A DNA stretch of 64,000 nt from the NCBI GenBank assembly GCA_034432935.1, contig DAOUBD010000024.1, positions 1 to 64,000 on the forward strand, given 5' to 3'. The DNA comes from DAOUAG01 sp034432935 (GTDB taxonomy: Bacteria; Chloroflexota; Dehalococcoidia; SM23-28-2; RBG-16-64-32). The position numbers and the translations under genes are program-made. Below are positions 9,451 through 17,263 of this stretch, one piece after another. Position 1 is the first letter of the stretch. Every line of letters begins with the position of its first letter. The notes beneath the pieces were generated by a model. That model ran no database searches. It was not told the origin of the DNA and saw nothing but the letters and a program-made list of their open reading frames with translations.

Positions 9451-9486
9451 AGGAGGGGGCCAGCCGGACTCGGCTGGCCCCCTCCT
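9451..9486. terminator. Strong bidirectional hairpin
   Basis: A perfect 16-bp stem (9451-9466 with 9471-9486) with a 4-nt loop GACT sits between the convergent zinc-ribbon and DMT genes. Neither side has a U-tract, but stem strength and position fit a shared terminator. Confidence 0.75.
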
Positions 9487-9496
9487 CGCGTGCCGG

Positions 9497-10369
9497 CTAA
9501 GGTGCAAGAGCGAGGGTTATTACGCCAGCCACTATGAGGCAGGCGGCTGGAATCCGCAGCTGCCCGTAACCTTCCCCCAGGAGAAGCACGCCGAAAAGGG
9601 TGCCAAAGACGATCCCAATCTCTCGCGCTGGACCGACGTAGCTGACGCGGCTCGTTGTCAGCGCCGCGAGGACCAGAAGATACGCCGCCGGGATCAGGAT
9701 CCCCGCTGCCAGGATGGCCTTACGGCGCCGGCTCCACTCGGCCTGGAGTTGAGGGAGGCCCCCGCGAAGGGCGAGGGGCACGAGGGTGACGCTAAGGCCG
9801 ATCATGCCGAACTCGTTGAGCGGGACGGGGGACAAAACGCCTAGGGCGTTCTTGTCCCAGAGCGAATAGGCGGCTATCACGGCGCCGGTGAGAAGGGATG
9901 TCCGGCCGCCCGGGCCGATGGCGGAGCGCAGCGGCCGGGCCAGGTCGGCCAGGGCCTTCGGTTCCAGGTGGATGGCATAGACGCCCGAAACGATGAGTGC
10001 AATGCCGAGACCACCTGCGGCGGAGATCTGCTCATCGAGCAAGAGGGCGCCGCCTATAGGGATGAGGGCTAGACCAACCCCGCGTGACACCGGGTAGACG
10101 ACCGAGAGGTCGCCCAGCCGGTAGCCGCGAGAAAGCAGGGTGCCGTACGCCGCATGCAGTGTCGCCGTGACCGATCCGTAGGCTAGCTCCTTGGGGCCGA
10201 AGCCCTCTTTGACCCCAACGATGACGGCGGGGAGCGCTAGAAGCGCGACGGCTATGGCAGTGGCCGAACCCAGGAAGGCCACTTTATGGCTGCTTAACTT
10301 GAGTTGCAGGTTCCAGCTAGCGTGGGCCAGAGCCGAGAGTAACACCAGTAGGAACGCAACCGTCGTCAT
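9497..10369 (-). CDS. EamA/DMT-family transporter
   Basis: A 290-residue inner-membrane protein of the drug/metabolite transporter superfamily with two EamA repeats and about 10 helices. The first repeat shows the LSALAHASWNLQLKL opening and a VYPVSRGVG motif near residue 92; the second starts near residue 150. Such proteins move metabolites, amino acids or drugs; the substrate is not predictable. The -10 hexamer TACAAT lies 11 bp before the ATG, giving at most a few nucleotides of leader. Confidence 0.85.
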   Translation of the reverse strand: MTTVAFLLVLLSALAHASWNLQLKLSSHKVAFLGSATAIAVALLALPAVIVGVKEGFGPKELAYGSVTATLHAAYGTLLSRGYRLGDLSVVYPVSRGVGLALIPIGGALLLDEQISAAGGLGIALIVSGVYAIHLEPKALADLARPLRSAIGPGGRTSLLTGAVIAAYSLWDKNALGVLSPVPLNEFGMIGLSVTLVPLALRGGLPQLQAEWSRRRKAILAAGILIPAAYLLVLAALTTSRVSYVGPAREIGIVFGTLFGVLLLGEGYGQLRIPAACLIVAGVITLALAP

Positions 10370-10380
10370 AAGTGAGGCTT

Positions 10381-10386
10381 ATTGTA
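10381..10386 (-). promoter_or_regulatory. -10 element of the DMT gene (near-leaderless)
   Basis: TACAAT on the minus strand, 11 bp before the ATG at 10369; no clear -35 hexamer. The predicted start site leaves a leader of about 4 nt. Confidence 0.4.
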
Positions 10387-10510
10387 TGGATGCGTGGCAA
10401 GGAAGGGGAAATGAGGGCGCAAGCGGTACCCCAGATTCGGGCTGCGCTGGGCGGCTCCTGCGGCAGCGTCGTGGATCTGCGCGCTCTGGCTCCGGGCTAG
10501 AGGTGGCAGT

Positions 10511-10852
10511 ATGCCGGGAAATTCGCGGCATCTCCGAGGCTGGGTACGGTACATCGACGTGGACCCGGCGGCCGGACACCATGACCAGCTAGCGGTGGAG
10601 CTGCGCCTCGCAGACATAAGGGGGCACGAGGAGTATGCCCACTGGCTGTCCGCCCACTACCTAGGGGGTGAACTGGTGGACAACCTCGATATCCGCTTTG
10701 GCGATGATGTCGAAGTGCGGCTCGAAACTGACCCGCAAGGCCGCTATACCAAGGACTCCTTCGTGATGAACTACACGCGCGGGGTGCGCTACACCCTGGC
10801 CAAGAACGGCGGCCGCGGCTGGCGGCTATGGAGGCCCTGGGGAAGAGGCTGA
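10511..10852 (+). CDS. Hypothetical protein
   Basis: A 113-residue soluble protein with mixed alpha/beta character and many charged residues; no cysteine-rich or catalytic motif I recognise. GAGGTG lies 6 bp before the ATG. It stands alone between the divergent DMT gene and the promoter of tRNA-Val. The stop codon is followed directly by that promoter. Function unknown; coding status rests on the ribosome site, codon pattern and lack of a competing frame. Confidence 0.5.
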   Translation: MPGNSRHLRGWVRYIDVDPAAGHHDQLAVELRLADIRGHEEYAHWLSAHYLGGELVDNLDIRFGDDVEVRLETDPQGRYTKDSFVMNYTRGVRYTLAKNGGRGWRLWRPWGRG

Positions 10853-10870
10853 ACCGCTCGCTTGGTATCC

Positions 10871-10899
10871 TTGACGCCCTGATAGGCGCTTGCTACGAT
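10871..10899 (+). promoter_or_regulatory. tRNA-Val promoter
   Basis: TTGACG at 10871-10876, 17-bp spacer, TACGAT at 10894-10899 preceded by TGC. The tRNA begins 8 bp further on. No separate promoter is visible for the T-box leader downstream, so this one may drive both. Confidence 0.75.
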
Positions 10900-10907
10900 G
10901 ACACTGC

Positions 10908-10984
10908 GGGCGATTAGCTCAGTTGGTTAGAGCGCAGCGTTGACATCGCTGAGGTCGGAGGTTCAAATCCTCCATCGCCCACCA
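10908..10984 (+). tRNA. tRNA-Val (GAC anticodon)
   Basis: Complete cloverleaf. The acceptor is GGGCGAT/ATCGCCC, the D arm GCTC/GAGC and the anticodon stem CAGCG/CGCTG, with loop TTGACAT giving anticodon GAC. The T arm is GGAGG-TTCAAAT-CCTCC. The 3' ACCA is encoded, so discriminator A and CCA are in the genome. It reads GUC and GUU valine codons. No flanking direct repeat suggests use as an integration site. Confidence 0.96.
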
Positions 10985-11019
10985 TCCGGTGGAAAAACGC
11001 AACCCAGCAGTAAAAGGCG

Positions 11020-11247
11020 AAGACCGGGACGAGTAGCTCGGGCACGGCAACAGAGAGGCGGGGCCTTGGCTGAGAGCCCTCCAGCCCGGCGAAAACCACC
11101 CGCGAGCCGGCTGCCGAAATGCAGGCGCAAAGTAGGCAGCCCCGGAGGCACCCGTTAGCGGCCGAAGGAGTCCTCCCGCTCGGCGGGGGGAGAAGATGGG
11201 TGGAACCACGGACTGACCCTCCGTCCCAAGGCGGAGGGTTTTCTCTT
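11020..11247 (+). promoter_or_regulatory. T-box leader, threonine-type, with terminator
   Basis: A tRNA-sensing T-box riboswitch. The diagnostic T-box sequence GGGTGGAACCACGG is at 11198-11211. Just after it, an intrinsic terminator is formed by CCCTCCG (11217-11223) and CGGAGGG (11232-11238) followed by TTTTCTCTT. Upstream stem I features are GAGTAG (11030-11035), AGAGAG (11052-11057) and the apical GGCTGAGAGCC. The likely specifier is ACC (11095-11097, context GAAAACCA), a threonine codon, matching thrS downstream. Uncharged tRNA-Thr would stabilise the antiterminator and allow expression of two small membrane genes and thrS. Confidence 0.88.
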
Positions 11248-11258
11248 GTCGGAGGAAT

Positions 11259-11510
11259 ATGGGGTACAGAAACGCTCCAGGACCGGCGTCCGGCGGTCTA
11301 GGCATGCTGTTGCTGCGGGGATGGATGTGGTTCGTGCCCACGGCCATCCTGATAACCTCCGCGGTATTCGCGACGCTGGCAGCGCTGGATGGACGCTGGG
11401 CGCTCTTTGCGGTGATGGTCCTCGTCGGGGTGTTCTTTGGCCTCGGTTTGTTGATCGTGCACTGGTGGGTGATGTACCGCTTCGGCAGGTCCTCGGGGGG
11501 TGAGCGATGA
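11259..11510 (+). CDS. Small two-helix membrane protein, first gene behind the T-box
   Basis: An 83-residue protein with two strongly hydrophobic segments (about residues 21-42 and 47-68) separated by a short charged turn, then a basic tail. The stop overlaps the next start (ATGA at 11507-11510), so the pair is co-translated. GGAGG lies only 3 bp before the ATG, and an internal ATG at 11304 is an alternative. It lies between the threonine T-box and thrS, so its expression should rise on threonine-tRNA limitation. I do not recognise the family. Confidence 0.6.
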   Translation: MGYRNAPGPASGGLGMLLLRGWMWFVPTAILITSAVFATLAALDGRWALFAVMVLVGVFFGLGLLIVHWWVMYRFGRSSGGER

Positions 11511-11773
11511 GGCTCGTGTACCAGTGGCTAGGAGCGGAGATCGTATTTGTGCACGTGGGCCACGGGCTGCTTGGGCTAGGAGCGCTGGTCATACTGGCGT
11601 TGAGCCTGCCCTGGTGGTTCACGCTGGCCGTGTCGCCACTGGCGCTCTTCGCCCTCTGCTTCTGGTTCAAGGAGGCGTCAATGGTGATGCCGCTGGCGCG
11701 GAGGTACCTGTCGGGCCGGCCGTTCGGGAAAATGGGGGAGAGTTCCGTGACACAGGGGAGAGACGATGAGTGA
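11507..11773 (+). CDS. Small membrane protein coupled to thrS
   Basis: An 88-residue protein with two hydrophobic segments (about 12-33 and 35-52) and a hydrophilic C-terminus. GGGGGTGAG precedes its ATG, which overlaps the stop of the preceding membrane gene. Its own stop overlaps the thrS start by 8 bp, so all three genes are one translationally coupled unit behind the T-box. Family not recognised. Two partner helices in each protein suggest a small membrane complex, but that is inference. Confidence 0.6.
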   Translation: MRLVYQWLGAEIVFVHVGHGLLGLGALVILALSLPWWFTLAVSPLALFALCFWFKEASMVMPLARRYLSGRPFGKMGESSVTQGRDDE

Positions 11774-13511
11774 ACTGAAGAATATGTCCAAGGAAGATCG
11801 ACTGGAGCGCATGCGGCATTCAGCGGCGCACATCATGGCCGACGCTGTGGTGGAGCTTTTCCCCAGTGCCGAGCTGGGGATAGGCCCCCCCATCGACACC
11901 GGCTTCTACTACGACTTCGGGCTGCCCCGGCCTCTGACCACGGAGGACTTGCCGGTCATCGAGGAGAAGATGCGACAGCGGATCGCCGCTGACCTCCCCT
12001 TCGAACGGTCTGAGGTGTCGAAGGACGAGGCCCGGCGGCTGTTTGCCAGCCAACCTTACAAACTGGAGCTCATCGATGAGATTCCGGGTGATACGGTGAG
12101 CCTGTACCGGCACGGCAACTTCGTGGACCTGTGCCAGGGGCCTCACGTGGAGCGCACTAGCCAGGTGCCGGCCTTCAAGCTGATGAACGTAGCGGGGGCG
12201 TACTGGCGGGGCAGCGAAAAGAACCCGATGCTCCAGCGCATCTACGGCGCCCTTTTTGAATCGCCGCAGGAGTTGCAGTCCTACCTTCAGCGGATAGAGG
12301 AGGCCTTGCGCCGGGACCACCGGCGGCTGGGGCGCGAACTAGACCTCTTCTCCTTCCACGAGGAGTTTGGCCCCGGCCTCGTCTACTGGCATCCGAAAGG
12401 CGGCAGGGTGCGCACCATCGTCGAGGACTTCTGGCGGCGTGAACACTACCGGGCTGGGTACGAGATCGTCTACTCCCCCCACGTTGGCAAGTCGACCCTC
12501 TGGGAGACCAGCGGCCATCTGAACTTCTACAGCGAGAACATGTACTCGCCGATGGACGTGGACGGGCAGGACTATTATGTCAAGCCTATGAACTGCCCTT
12601 TCCACATCCAGATCTACAAGAGCTCCCTGCGCAGTTACCGGGAGCTGCCGATTCGGCTGGCGGAGCTGGGGACGGTCTACCGGTACGAGCGGTCGGGGGT
12701 GTTGCACGGGCTGTTGCGGGTGCGCGGGTTTACACAGGACGATGCGCACATCTTCTGCCGGCCGGACCAGGTGCGGGGCGAGATCGAAGGGTGCGTAGAG
12801 TTCATGCGCTTCTTCCTGGGGGCCTTCGGGTTCGGCAACTTCCACGTCTATCTGTCCACCAGGGACGAGAAGGGGAAGTATGCCGGCTCCTTGGAGGACT
12901 GGGAGATGGCCACGGCGGTCCTGCGGGACGTCATCGAGTCTCACGGGCTGCCGTATGATACCGACGAAGGTGGCGCCGTGTTCTATGGGCCGAAGATCGA
13001 CGTGAAGCTGGTGGACACGCTGGGGCGCGAATGGCAGTGCACCACCATACAGTTCGACTTCAACCTGCCCGAACGGTTCGACGTCACGTACGTAGGCGAG
13101 GACGGGCAGGAGCACCGCCCGTACATGGTCCACCGGGCGTTACTGGGTTCTATAGAGCGATTCTTCGGGGTGCTCATCGAGCACTACGCCGGGGCCTTCC
13201 CGTTGTGGCTGGCGCCGGTGCAGGCGGTGGTCATACCGATAGCAGACCGGCACCTGGAATACGCGCGGAAGGTGGCGAGGACGTTGCAAGAAGCTGGGTT
13301 CCGGGTGGAGGTGGATGACCGGGGCGAGCGGATGCAGGCCAAGATCCGCGATGCCCAGTTGCAGAAGGTGCCCTACATGCTGGTGGTCGGCGACCGGGAG
13401 GCGGAGGCCGGGACGGCGGCGGTCAGGCTGCGCAGCGGTGAGGACCTGAAGGCGCTGCCGGTGGCCCAGATCATCGCGCGCATGGAGTCGGAGGCCGCGG
13501 CGCGAGTGTAG
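11766..13511 (+). CDS. thrS: Threonyl-tRNA synthetase lacking the TGS domain
   Basis: Charges tRNA-Thr. The 581 residues begin directly in the editing (tRNA SAD) domain, with HSAAHIMADAV at 18-28 carrying the HxxxH metal/active-site pattern. The class II catalytic core follows, with zinc-ligand Cys in MNCPFH, motif 2 around RYERSGVLHGLLRVRGF, and then the anticodon-binding domain. The N-terminal TGS domain of the usual ~640-residue enzyme is absent. GGGGAGAG precedes the ATG. It is the third gene of the T-box-controlled unit, so it is autoregulated through uncharged tRNA-Thr. Confidence 0.97.
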   Translation: MSELKNMSKEDRLERMRHSAAHIMADAVVELFPSAELGIGPPIDTGFYYDFGLPRPLTTEDLPVIEEKMRQRIAADLPFERSEVSKDEARRLFASQPYKLELIDEIPGDTVSLYRHGNFVDLCQGPHVERTSQVPAFKLMNVAGAYWRGSEKNPMLQRIYGALFESPQELQSYLQRIEEALRRDHRRLGRELDLFSFHEEFGPGLVYWHPKGGRVRTIVEDFWRREHYRAGYEIVYSPHVGKSTLWETSGHLNFYSENMYSPMDVDGQDYYVKPMNCPFHIQIYKSSLRSYRELPIRLAELGTVYRYERSGVLHGLLRVRGFTQDDAHIFCRPDQVRGEIEGCVEFMRFFLGAFGFGNFHVYLSTRDEKGKYAGSLEDWEMATAVLRDVIESHGLPYDTDEGGAVFYGPKIDVKLVDTLGREWQCTTIQFDFNLPERFDVTYVGEDGQEHRPYMVHRALLGSIERFFGVLIEHYAGAFPLWLAPVQAVVIPIADRHLEYARKVARTLQEAGFRVEVDDRGERMQAKIRDAQLQKVPYMLVVGDREAEAGTAAVRLRSGEDLKALPVAQIIARMESEAAARV

Positions 13512-13553
13512 GGACAGCGCCGGTGAAGTTAACCAAGCAGAGGTGACGTGCGT

Positions 13554-13582
13554 TTGATGAAGCGAAGCCGATGTGCTAAGAT
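13554..13582 (+). promoter_or_regulatory. infC-rpmI-rplT promoter
   Basis: TTGATG at 13554-13559, 17-bp spacer, TAAGAT at 13577-13582 preceded by TGC. Predicted start near 13589, about 37 nt before the infC start, so the operon is separate from the T-box unit. Confidence 0.72.
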
Positions 13583-13625
13583 AACGCTAATCGTGGCGCC
13601 AAGCTTACTGAAGAGGGCCTAACCT

Positions 13626-14192
13626 ATTCTCCGAGAGCTTCGGACTAACGAACGGATCCGGGCGAGAGAGGTCCGTCTCATAGGGGCGAACGGAGAGAAC
13701 ATCGGGGTGGTACCCTTCCCGGAGGCGATGGCGCGCGCCCGGGAGGCGGGCCTCGATCTCGTGGAAGTCGACGCCAACGCTGTGCCGCCCGTCTGCCGCA
13801 TCCTAGACTACGGCAAGTGGCGGTACGAACAGGCGAAGAAGGAGCGCGAGGGCCGCAAGCACCAGCGCGGAACGATGATCCACGAGGTGCGGATGAGGCC
13901 CCGCACCGGGCAACACGATATCGACCTCAAGGTGCGCACGGCCGAGCGCTTGCTCGCTGATGGTGACAAAGTTAAGCTATCGGTGATGTTCCGCGGCCGG
14001 GAGATCTCCCATCCCGAAGTGGGCCGGGAGGTGATGGAGCGGGCGCTAGAGCGGCTGAGAGAGGTGGCCAGCGTCGAGAAGCCGCCTGGAATGGAAGGGA
14101 GGTTCCTTACGGTGATCCTCACTCCCATAACCAAGAAGGCGGCCAAGCCAGCTCGCAGCCAATCACAAGGGGTAGAGGAAGCCGTTGGGTAA
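13626..14192 (+). CDS. infC: Translation initiation factor IF-3 (ATT start codon)
   Basis: IF-3 checks start codons and prevents subunit joining during initiation. The protein is 188 aa: an N-domain beginning LRTNERIRAREVRLIG, the linker with YEQAKKEREGRK, and a C-domain with IHEVRMRPRTGQHD. No ATG, GTG or TTG exists in frame before conserved residues. A TAA stop sits at 13620-13622, followed by CCT and then ATT at 13626, with AAGAGGG (13611-13617) 8 bp upstream. ATT is therefore the start codon, as in E. coli infC, where AUU lets IF-3 repress its own translation. Confidence 0.95.
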   Translation: MLRELRTNERIRAREVRLIGANGENIGVVPFPEAMARAREAGLDLVEVDANAVPPVCRILDYGKWRYEQAKKEREGRKHQRGTMIHEVRMRPRTGQHDIDLKVRTAERLLADGDKVKLSVMFRGREISHPEVGREVMERALERLREVASVEKPPGMEGRFLTVILTPITKKAAKPARSQSQGVEEAVG

Positions 14193-14388
14193 GTACAAGA
14201 TAAAGACACACTCAGGCGCCAAGAAACGCTTCTACGTTACCGGGAGCGGTAAGATCTTGCGGCGCAAATGCAACGTAAATAACTTCCGGCGAAAGAAGCG
14301 GGGCGAGACCCTGCGCCTGTTGTCCGACAAGTTGGCCGTCAGTCCGGGCACCGTAAGGCGCCTGCGGCGGCTGATGCCGTACGCTTAG
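14185..14388 (+). CDS. rpmI: 50S ribosomal protein L35
   Basis: Basic 67-residue protein with the L35 signature KTHSGAKKRFYVTGSGKI and a basic C-terminal half. It starts with TTG at 14185 inside the end of infC (8-bp overlap), preceded by AGAGGAAG. The gene order infC-rpmI-rplT is the classic one. The rare TTG start and overlap imply translational coupling to infC. Confidence 0.95.
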   Translation: MGKYKIKTHSGAKKRFYVTGSGKILRRKCNVNNFRRKKRGETLRLLSDKLAVSPGTVRRLRRLMPYA

Positions 14389-14404
14389 TTAGCGGGAGAG
14401 AGCG

Positions 14405-14764
14405 ATGTCGCGAGTCAAGGGTGGTATAGTCACGCGCCGGCGCCATAAGAAGATCATAAGGTCAGCCAAGGGCCACCGCGGTGTGCGCCACAAGCTCTTC
14501 CGGCGCGCCAATGAGTCCGTTATGCACGCCCTCCGGTATGCCTACGAGCACCGGCGTGACCGCAAGGGCGACTTCCGGCGCCTGTGGATCCAGCGCATAA
14601 ACGCCGCCGCCCGGCTGCACGGGTTGAGCTACTCCCGGCTTATGGACGGCTTGAATAAAGCGGGCGTCCAGGTTGACCGCAAGGTGCTGGCCGACCTTGC
14701 CGTTAGGGATGAGGCGGCCTTCACCCAGGTAGTGGCCACGGCCAGGGGCGCCCTCGGCGCTTAG
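14405..14764 (+). CDS. rplT: 50S ribosomal protein L20
   Basis: A 119-residue large-subunit protein that binds 23S rRNA early in assembly. The N-terminal basic arm RRRHKKIIRSAKGHRG and the globular end with WIQRINAAAR are diagnostic. GGGAGAG precedes the ATG by 5 bp, and the gene lies 16 bp after rpmI. No separate L20 leader structure was identified. Confidence 0.97.
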   Translation: MSRVKGGIVTRRRHKKIIRSAKGHRGVRHKLFRRANESVMHALRYAYEHRRDRKGDFRRLWIQRINAAARLHGLSYSRLMDGLNKAGVQVDRKVLADLAVRDEAAFTQVVATARGALGA

Positions 14765-14785
14765 GTTGCACTGACTGTGAGGCAG

Positions 14786-14818
14786 AGGGAGGCCGCTTGG
14801 CCTCCCTTCGACTTTCTG
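14786..14818. terminator. Terminator between rplT and pheT
   Basis: Perfect stem AGGGAGGCC (14786-14794) / GGCCTCCCT (14799-14807) with a GCTT loop, followed on the plus strand by the pyrimidine-rich TTCGACTTTCT. It serves rplT and may also stop pheT transcription from the other side. Confidence 0.72.
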
Positions 14819-14833
14819 CCGGCAGCCCGAACG

Positions 14834-17242
14834 CTACGAAGCCCGCAGCTCCGCGTTCAGCTCGTGCCTGAGACGGGCGATGATGCGCTCCCTCTCCTTA
14901 CCTACGTCCTTGTCCTCTAGGGTCCTCTTCTCCGAACCGAAGGAGATGGAGAACGCAATGGACTTGCGGCCTGGCGGTATGGGCGGGCCAGTATACACGT
15001 CGAAGATGGAGGCCGAGCGGACGAGAGAGAAGCCGCGGATGATGTCTAGCGCACGGGCAGCGGGAACGTTTTCGTCCACCACGATGGCCAGGTCTTGTTC
15101 AACAGAGGGATAGGCCGGAACAGGGCGGAAGTGGACGATGGGCGCGACGGCGGGAAGGAGCGCCTCGAGGTCCATCTCGAACATGGCGACATCGCTCTCT
15201 AGGTCGAAGTCTGCGGCTACCTTGGGATGGACCTGGCCGACGATGCCGATGCGCCGGCCCCCGGCGGCAATAGCGGCCGTGCGGCCAGGGAGAAAGGCAA
15301 ACTCGGTTACGGGCTCGAAGGTCGCGCCGACGTGCAGGGCGGAGAGGAGGCGTTCGACGAAGGCCTTCGCATCGTAGAAACCGGCAGGCTCACCCGTGGG
15401 CTGGCCCCAGCGGTCAGGCTTGCGTCCGCTGACGACGCCGCAGACCATCTCTACCTCGTGCGGCAGATCGTCTGGCCGCGGGACATAGACGCGTGCGGCC
15501 TCGAATAGAGCGATGAGGCCAGGCTTGGCGGCCGCGTTGTTGGCCAACGTCCTGAGGAGGGCGTGGCGCAGGGTTACTCGGAGGCACTCGAAGTCGCGGC
15601 TCATGGGGTTGGCAACGCGAAGGGGCGGCGCAGCCGAGAGGGAGGCAGGGTCGACGACCTTGCGTAGGGTGTCCAGGTCGGCGAGGGAGTAGGTGATGAC
15701 CTCCTGCATGCCAGAAGCGGCCAGAATGTCGCGCACCCGTTCTCGCAGCTCCCTGAGGGGCTGGGGCTCCGCCCTCGGGATCTCTCCCCTCAGCATCCGT
15801 GTCGGGAGCTGGTCGTAGCCGATTATCCGGGCGACTTCCTCGATGACGTCGTCGGCGATAGTCACGTCGGTGCGCCAGTAGGGGACCCGGACCACGTAAC
15901 GGTCTGGGGGCACCCAGCGGCACCCGAAACCGAGACCTTGTAGCACCTGGCGCACCTGCGCCACCGGCAGCGCGGCGCCCAAGACCCTATGGAGCCGCTC
16001 CTGGGTGAGAGTAACCCGCAGGTCCTTGGTCTTCCCTGGCGCCACATCGATAAGCCCTTGGGCAGCGCGGCCACCGCACAGCTCGACCATTAGCTTCACC
16101 GCCCGCTGGGCTGCGATTATGGGCAGGTGACGACTGAGTCCCTTCTCAAATCTTATCGAAGCGTCGGTGCGCACCCTGAGGGCCTGGCTGGTACGCCTTA
16201 TGCTGGGCCCGTGGAAGTTGGCGGACTCTAGCAGGACGGTGGTGGTATCTGGACCCACCTCGCTGTTGGCGCCTCCCATGACACCGGCCACTGCCACCGC
16301 CTCCTCGGCGTCGGCGATGACCAGCATGTCTGGCTTCAGTTCATGGGCCGTGCCGTCGAGGAGGGTGAGGGTCTCCCCGGCGAAAGCACGGCGAACGACG
16401 ATCTTGCGCTTGCGAAGCTTCTTCAAGTCGAAGGCGTGGAGCGGCTGTCCCATCTCCAGCATGACGTAGTTAGTTATGTCGACTACGTTGTTGATGGGGC
16501 GCATGCCCGCGGCGACCAGCCGCTCTTGCAGCCAGGCCGGTGACTCCGCGATCTTTACGTCGTCGATGATGGCCGCCACGTAGCGGGGGCAGAGGTCCCG
16601 GGCCTGCACCTCGACTGTAGCCAGCTTGTCGACGGGTGGACCTGATGCCTGGTACTCGATGGAAGGCTCTCGCACCGCTTGGCCGGTGAGGGCGGCGACC
16701 TCTCTGGCCACCCCAAGCACGGCCAGCAGGTCCGGCCGGTTCGGCGTCAAGTCGAGGTCGAAGATGGTTTCGCCGAGGACTGCCGAGAGGGGCGCGCCTA
16801 CCGGAGCTGCATCGGAGAGGACCAAGATGCCCTCGTGGTTGTCTGAAAGGCCCAGCTCCTTCTCTGAGCAGACCATACCCGCCGACTCGACGCCTCGGAT
16901 CACGGCCGGCTTGAGGACGGCGGGCTTGCCAGTGTGGCCGTCGATGAGGCGGGCGCCGACGGAGGCGAAGGCGACCTTCTGGCCGGCAGCGACGTTGGGC
17001 GCCCCGCAAACCACGGTGTGGCGTTCGCCGCCACCGAGATCAACGGTGGCCAGCGAGAGGCGATCGGCGTTCGGATGTTTGCGAACATCGACCACCTGGC
17101 CCACACGAATCTTCTCCCATTCGCCCCCTGTGGTGATGATCTGGCCGACCTCGACGCCGGCAGTAGTGAGGCGCTGCGCCAGCTCTTCCGGCGGCAGGAC
17201 AAGGTCGACGTATTCCGAGAGCCATCGCAGGGGCACCCGCAC
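14834..17242 (-). CDS. pheT: Phenylalanyl-tRNA synthetase beta subunit
   Basis: Structural, tRNA-binding and editing subunit of the alpha2-beta2 enzyme (802 aa, normal length). It has an N-terminal EMAP-type OB domain (about 40-150, KHPNADRLSLATV), the B3/B4 editing domain, B5 and the catalytic-like core. It ends in a C-terminal anticodon-binding ferredoxin-fold domain (FRPVPAYPSVEQDLA onward). The gene follows pheS by 21 bp on the same strand. No frameshift is seen. Confidence 0.97.
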   Translation of the reverse strand: MRVPLRWLSEYVDLVLPPEELAQRLTTAGVEVGQIITTGGEWEKIRVGQVVDVRKHPNADRLSLATVDLGGGERHTVVCGAPNVAAGQKVAFASVGARLIDGHTGKPAVLKPAVIRGVESAGMVCSEKELGLSDNHEGILVLSDAAPVGAPLSAVLGETIFDLDLTPNRPDLLAVLGVAREVAALTGQAVREPSIEYQASGPPVDKLATVEVQARDLCPRYVAAIIDDVKIAESPAWLQERLVAAGMRPINNVVDITNYVMLEMGQPLHAFDLKKLRKRKIVVRRAFAGETLTLLDGTAHELKPDMLVIADAEEAVAVAGVMGGANSEVGPDTTTVLLESANFHGPSIRRTSQALRVRTDASIRFEKGLSRHLPIIAAQRAVKLMVELCGGRAAQGLIDVAPGKTKDLRVTLTQERLHRVLGAALPVAQVRQVLQGLGFGCRWVPPDRYVVRVPYWRTDVTIADDVIEEVARIIGYDQLPTRMLRGEIPRAEPQPLRELRERVRDILAASGMQEVITYSLADLDTLRKVVDPASLSAAPPLRVANPMSRDFECLRVTLRHALLRTLANNAAAKPGLIALFEAARVYVPRPDDLPHEVEMVCGVVSGRKPDRWGQPTGEPAGFYDAKAFVERLLSALHVGATFEPVTEFAFLPGRTAAIAAGGRRIGIVGQVHPKVAADFDLESDVAMFEMDLEALLPAVAPIVHFRPVPAYPSVEQDLAIVVDENVPAARALDIIRGFSLVRSASIFDVYTGPPIPPGRKSIAFSISFGSEKRTLEDKDVGKERERIIARLRHELNAELRAS

Positions 17243-17263
17243 TAGCGCAACCTCCGGGGGTAG

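Noticed and set aside
10908..10984. tRNA-Val as an integration site for a mobile element
   Set aside because: No duplicated tRNA 3' end, integrase or composition change was seen nearby.
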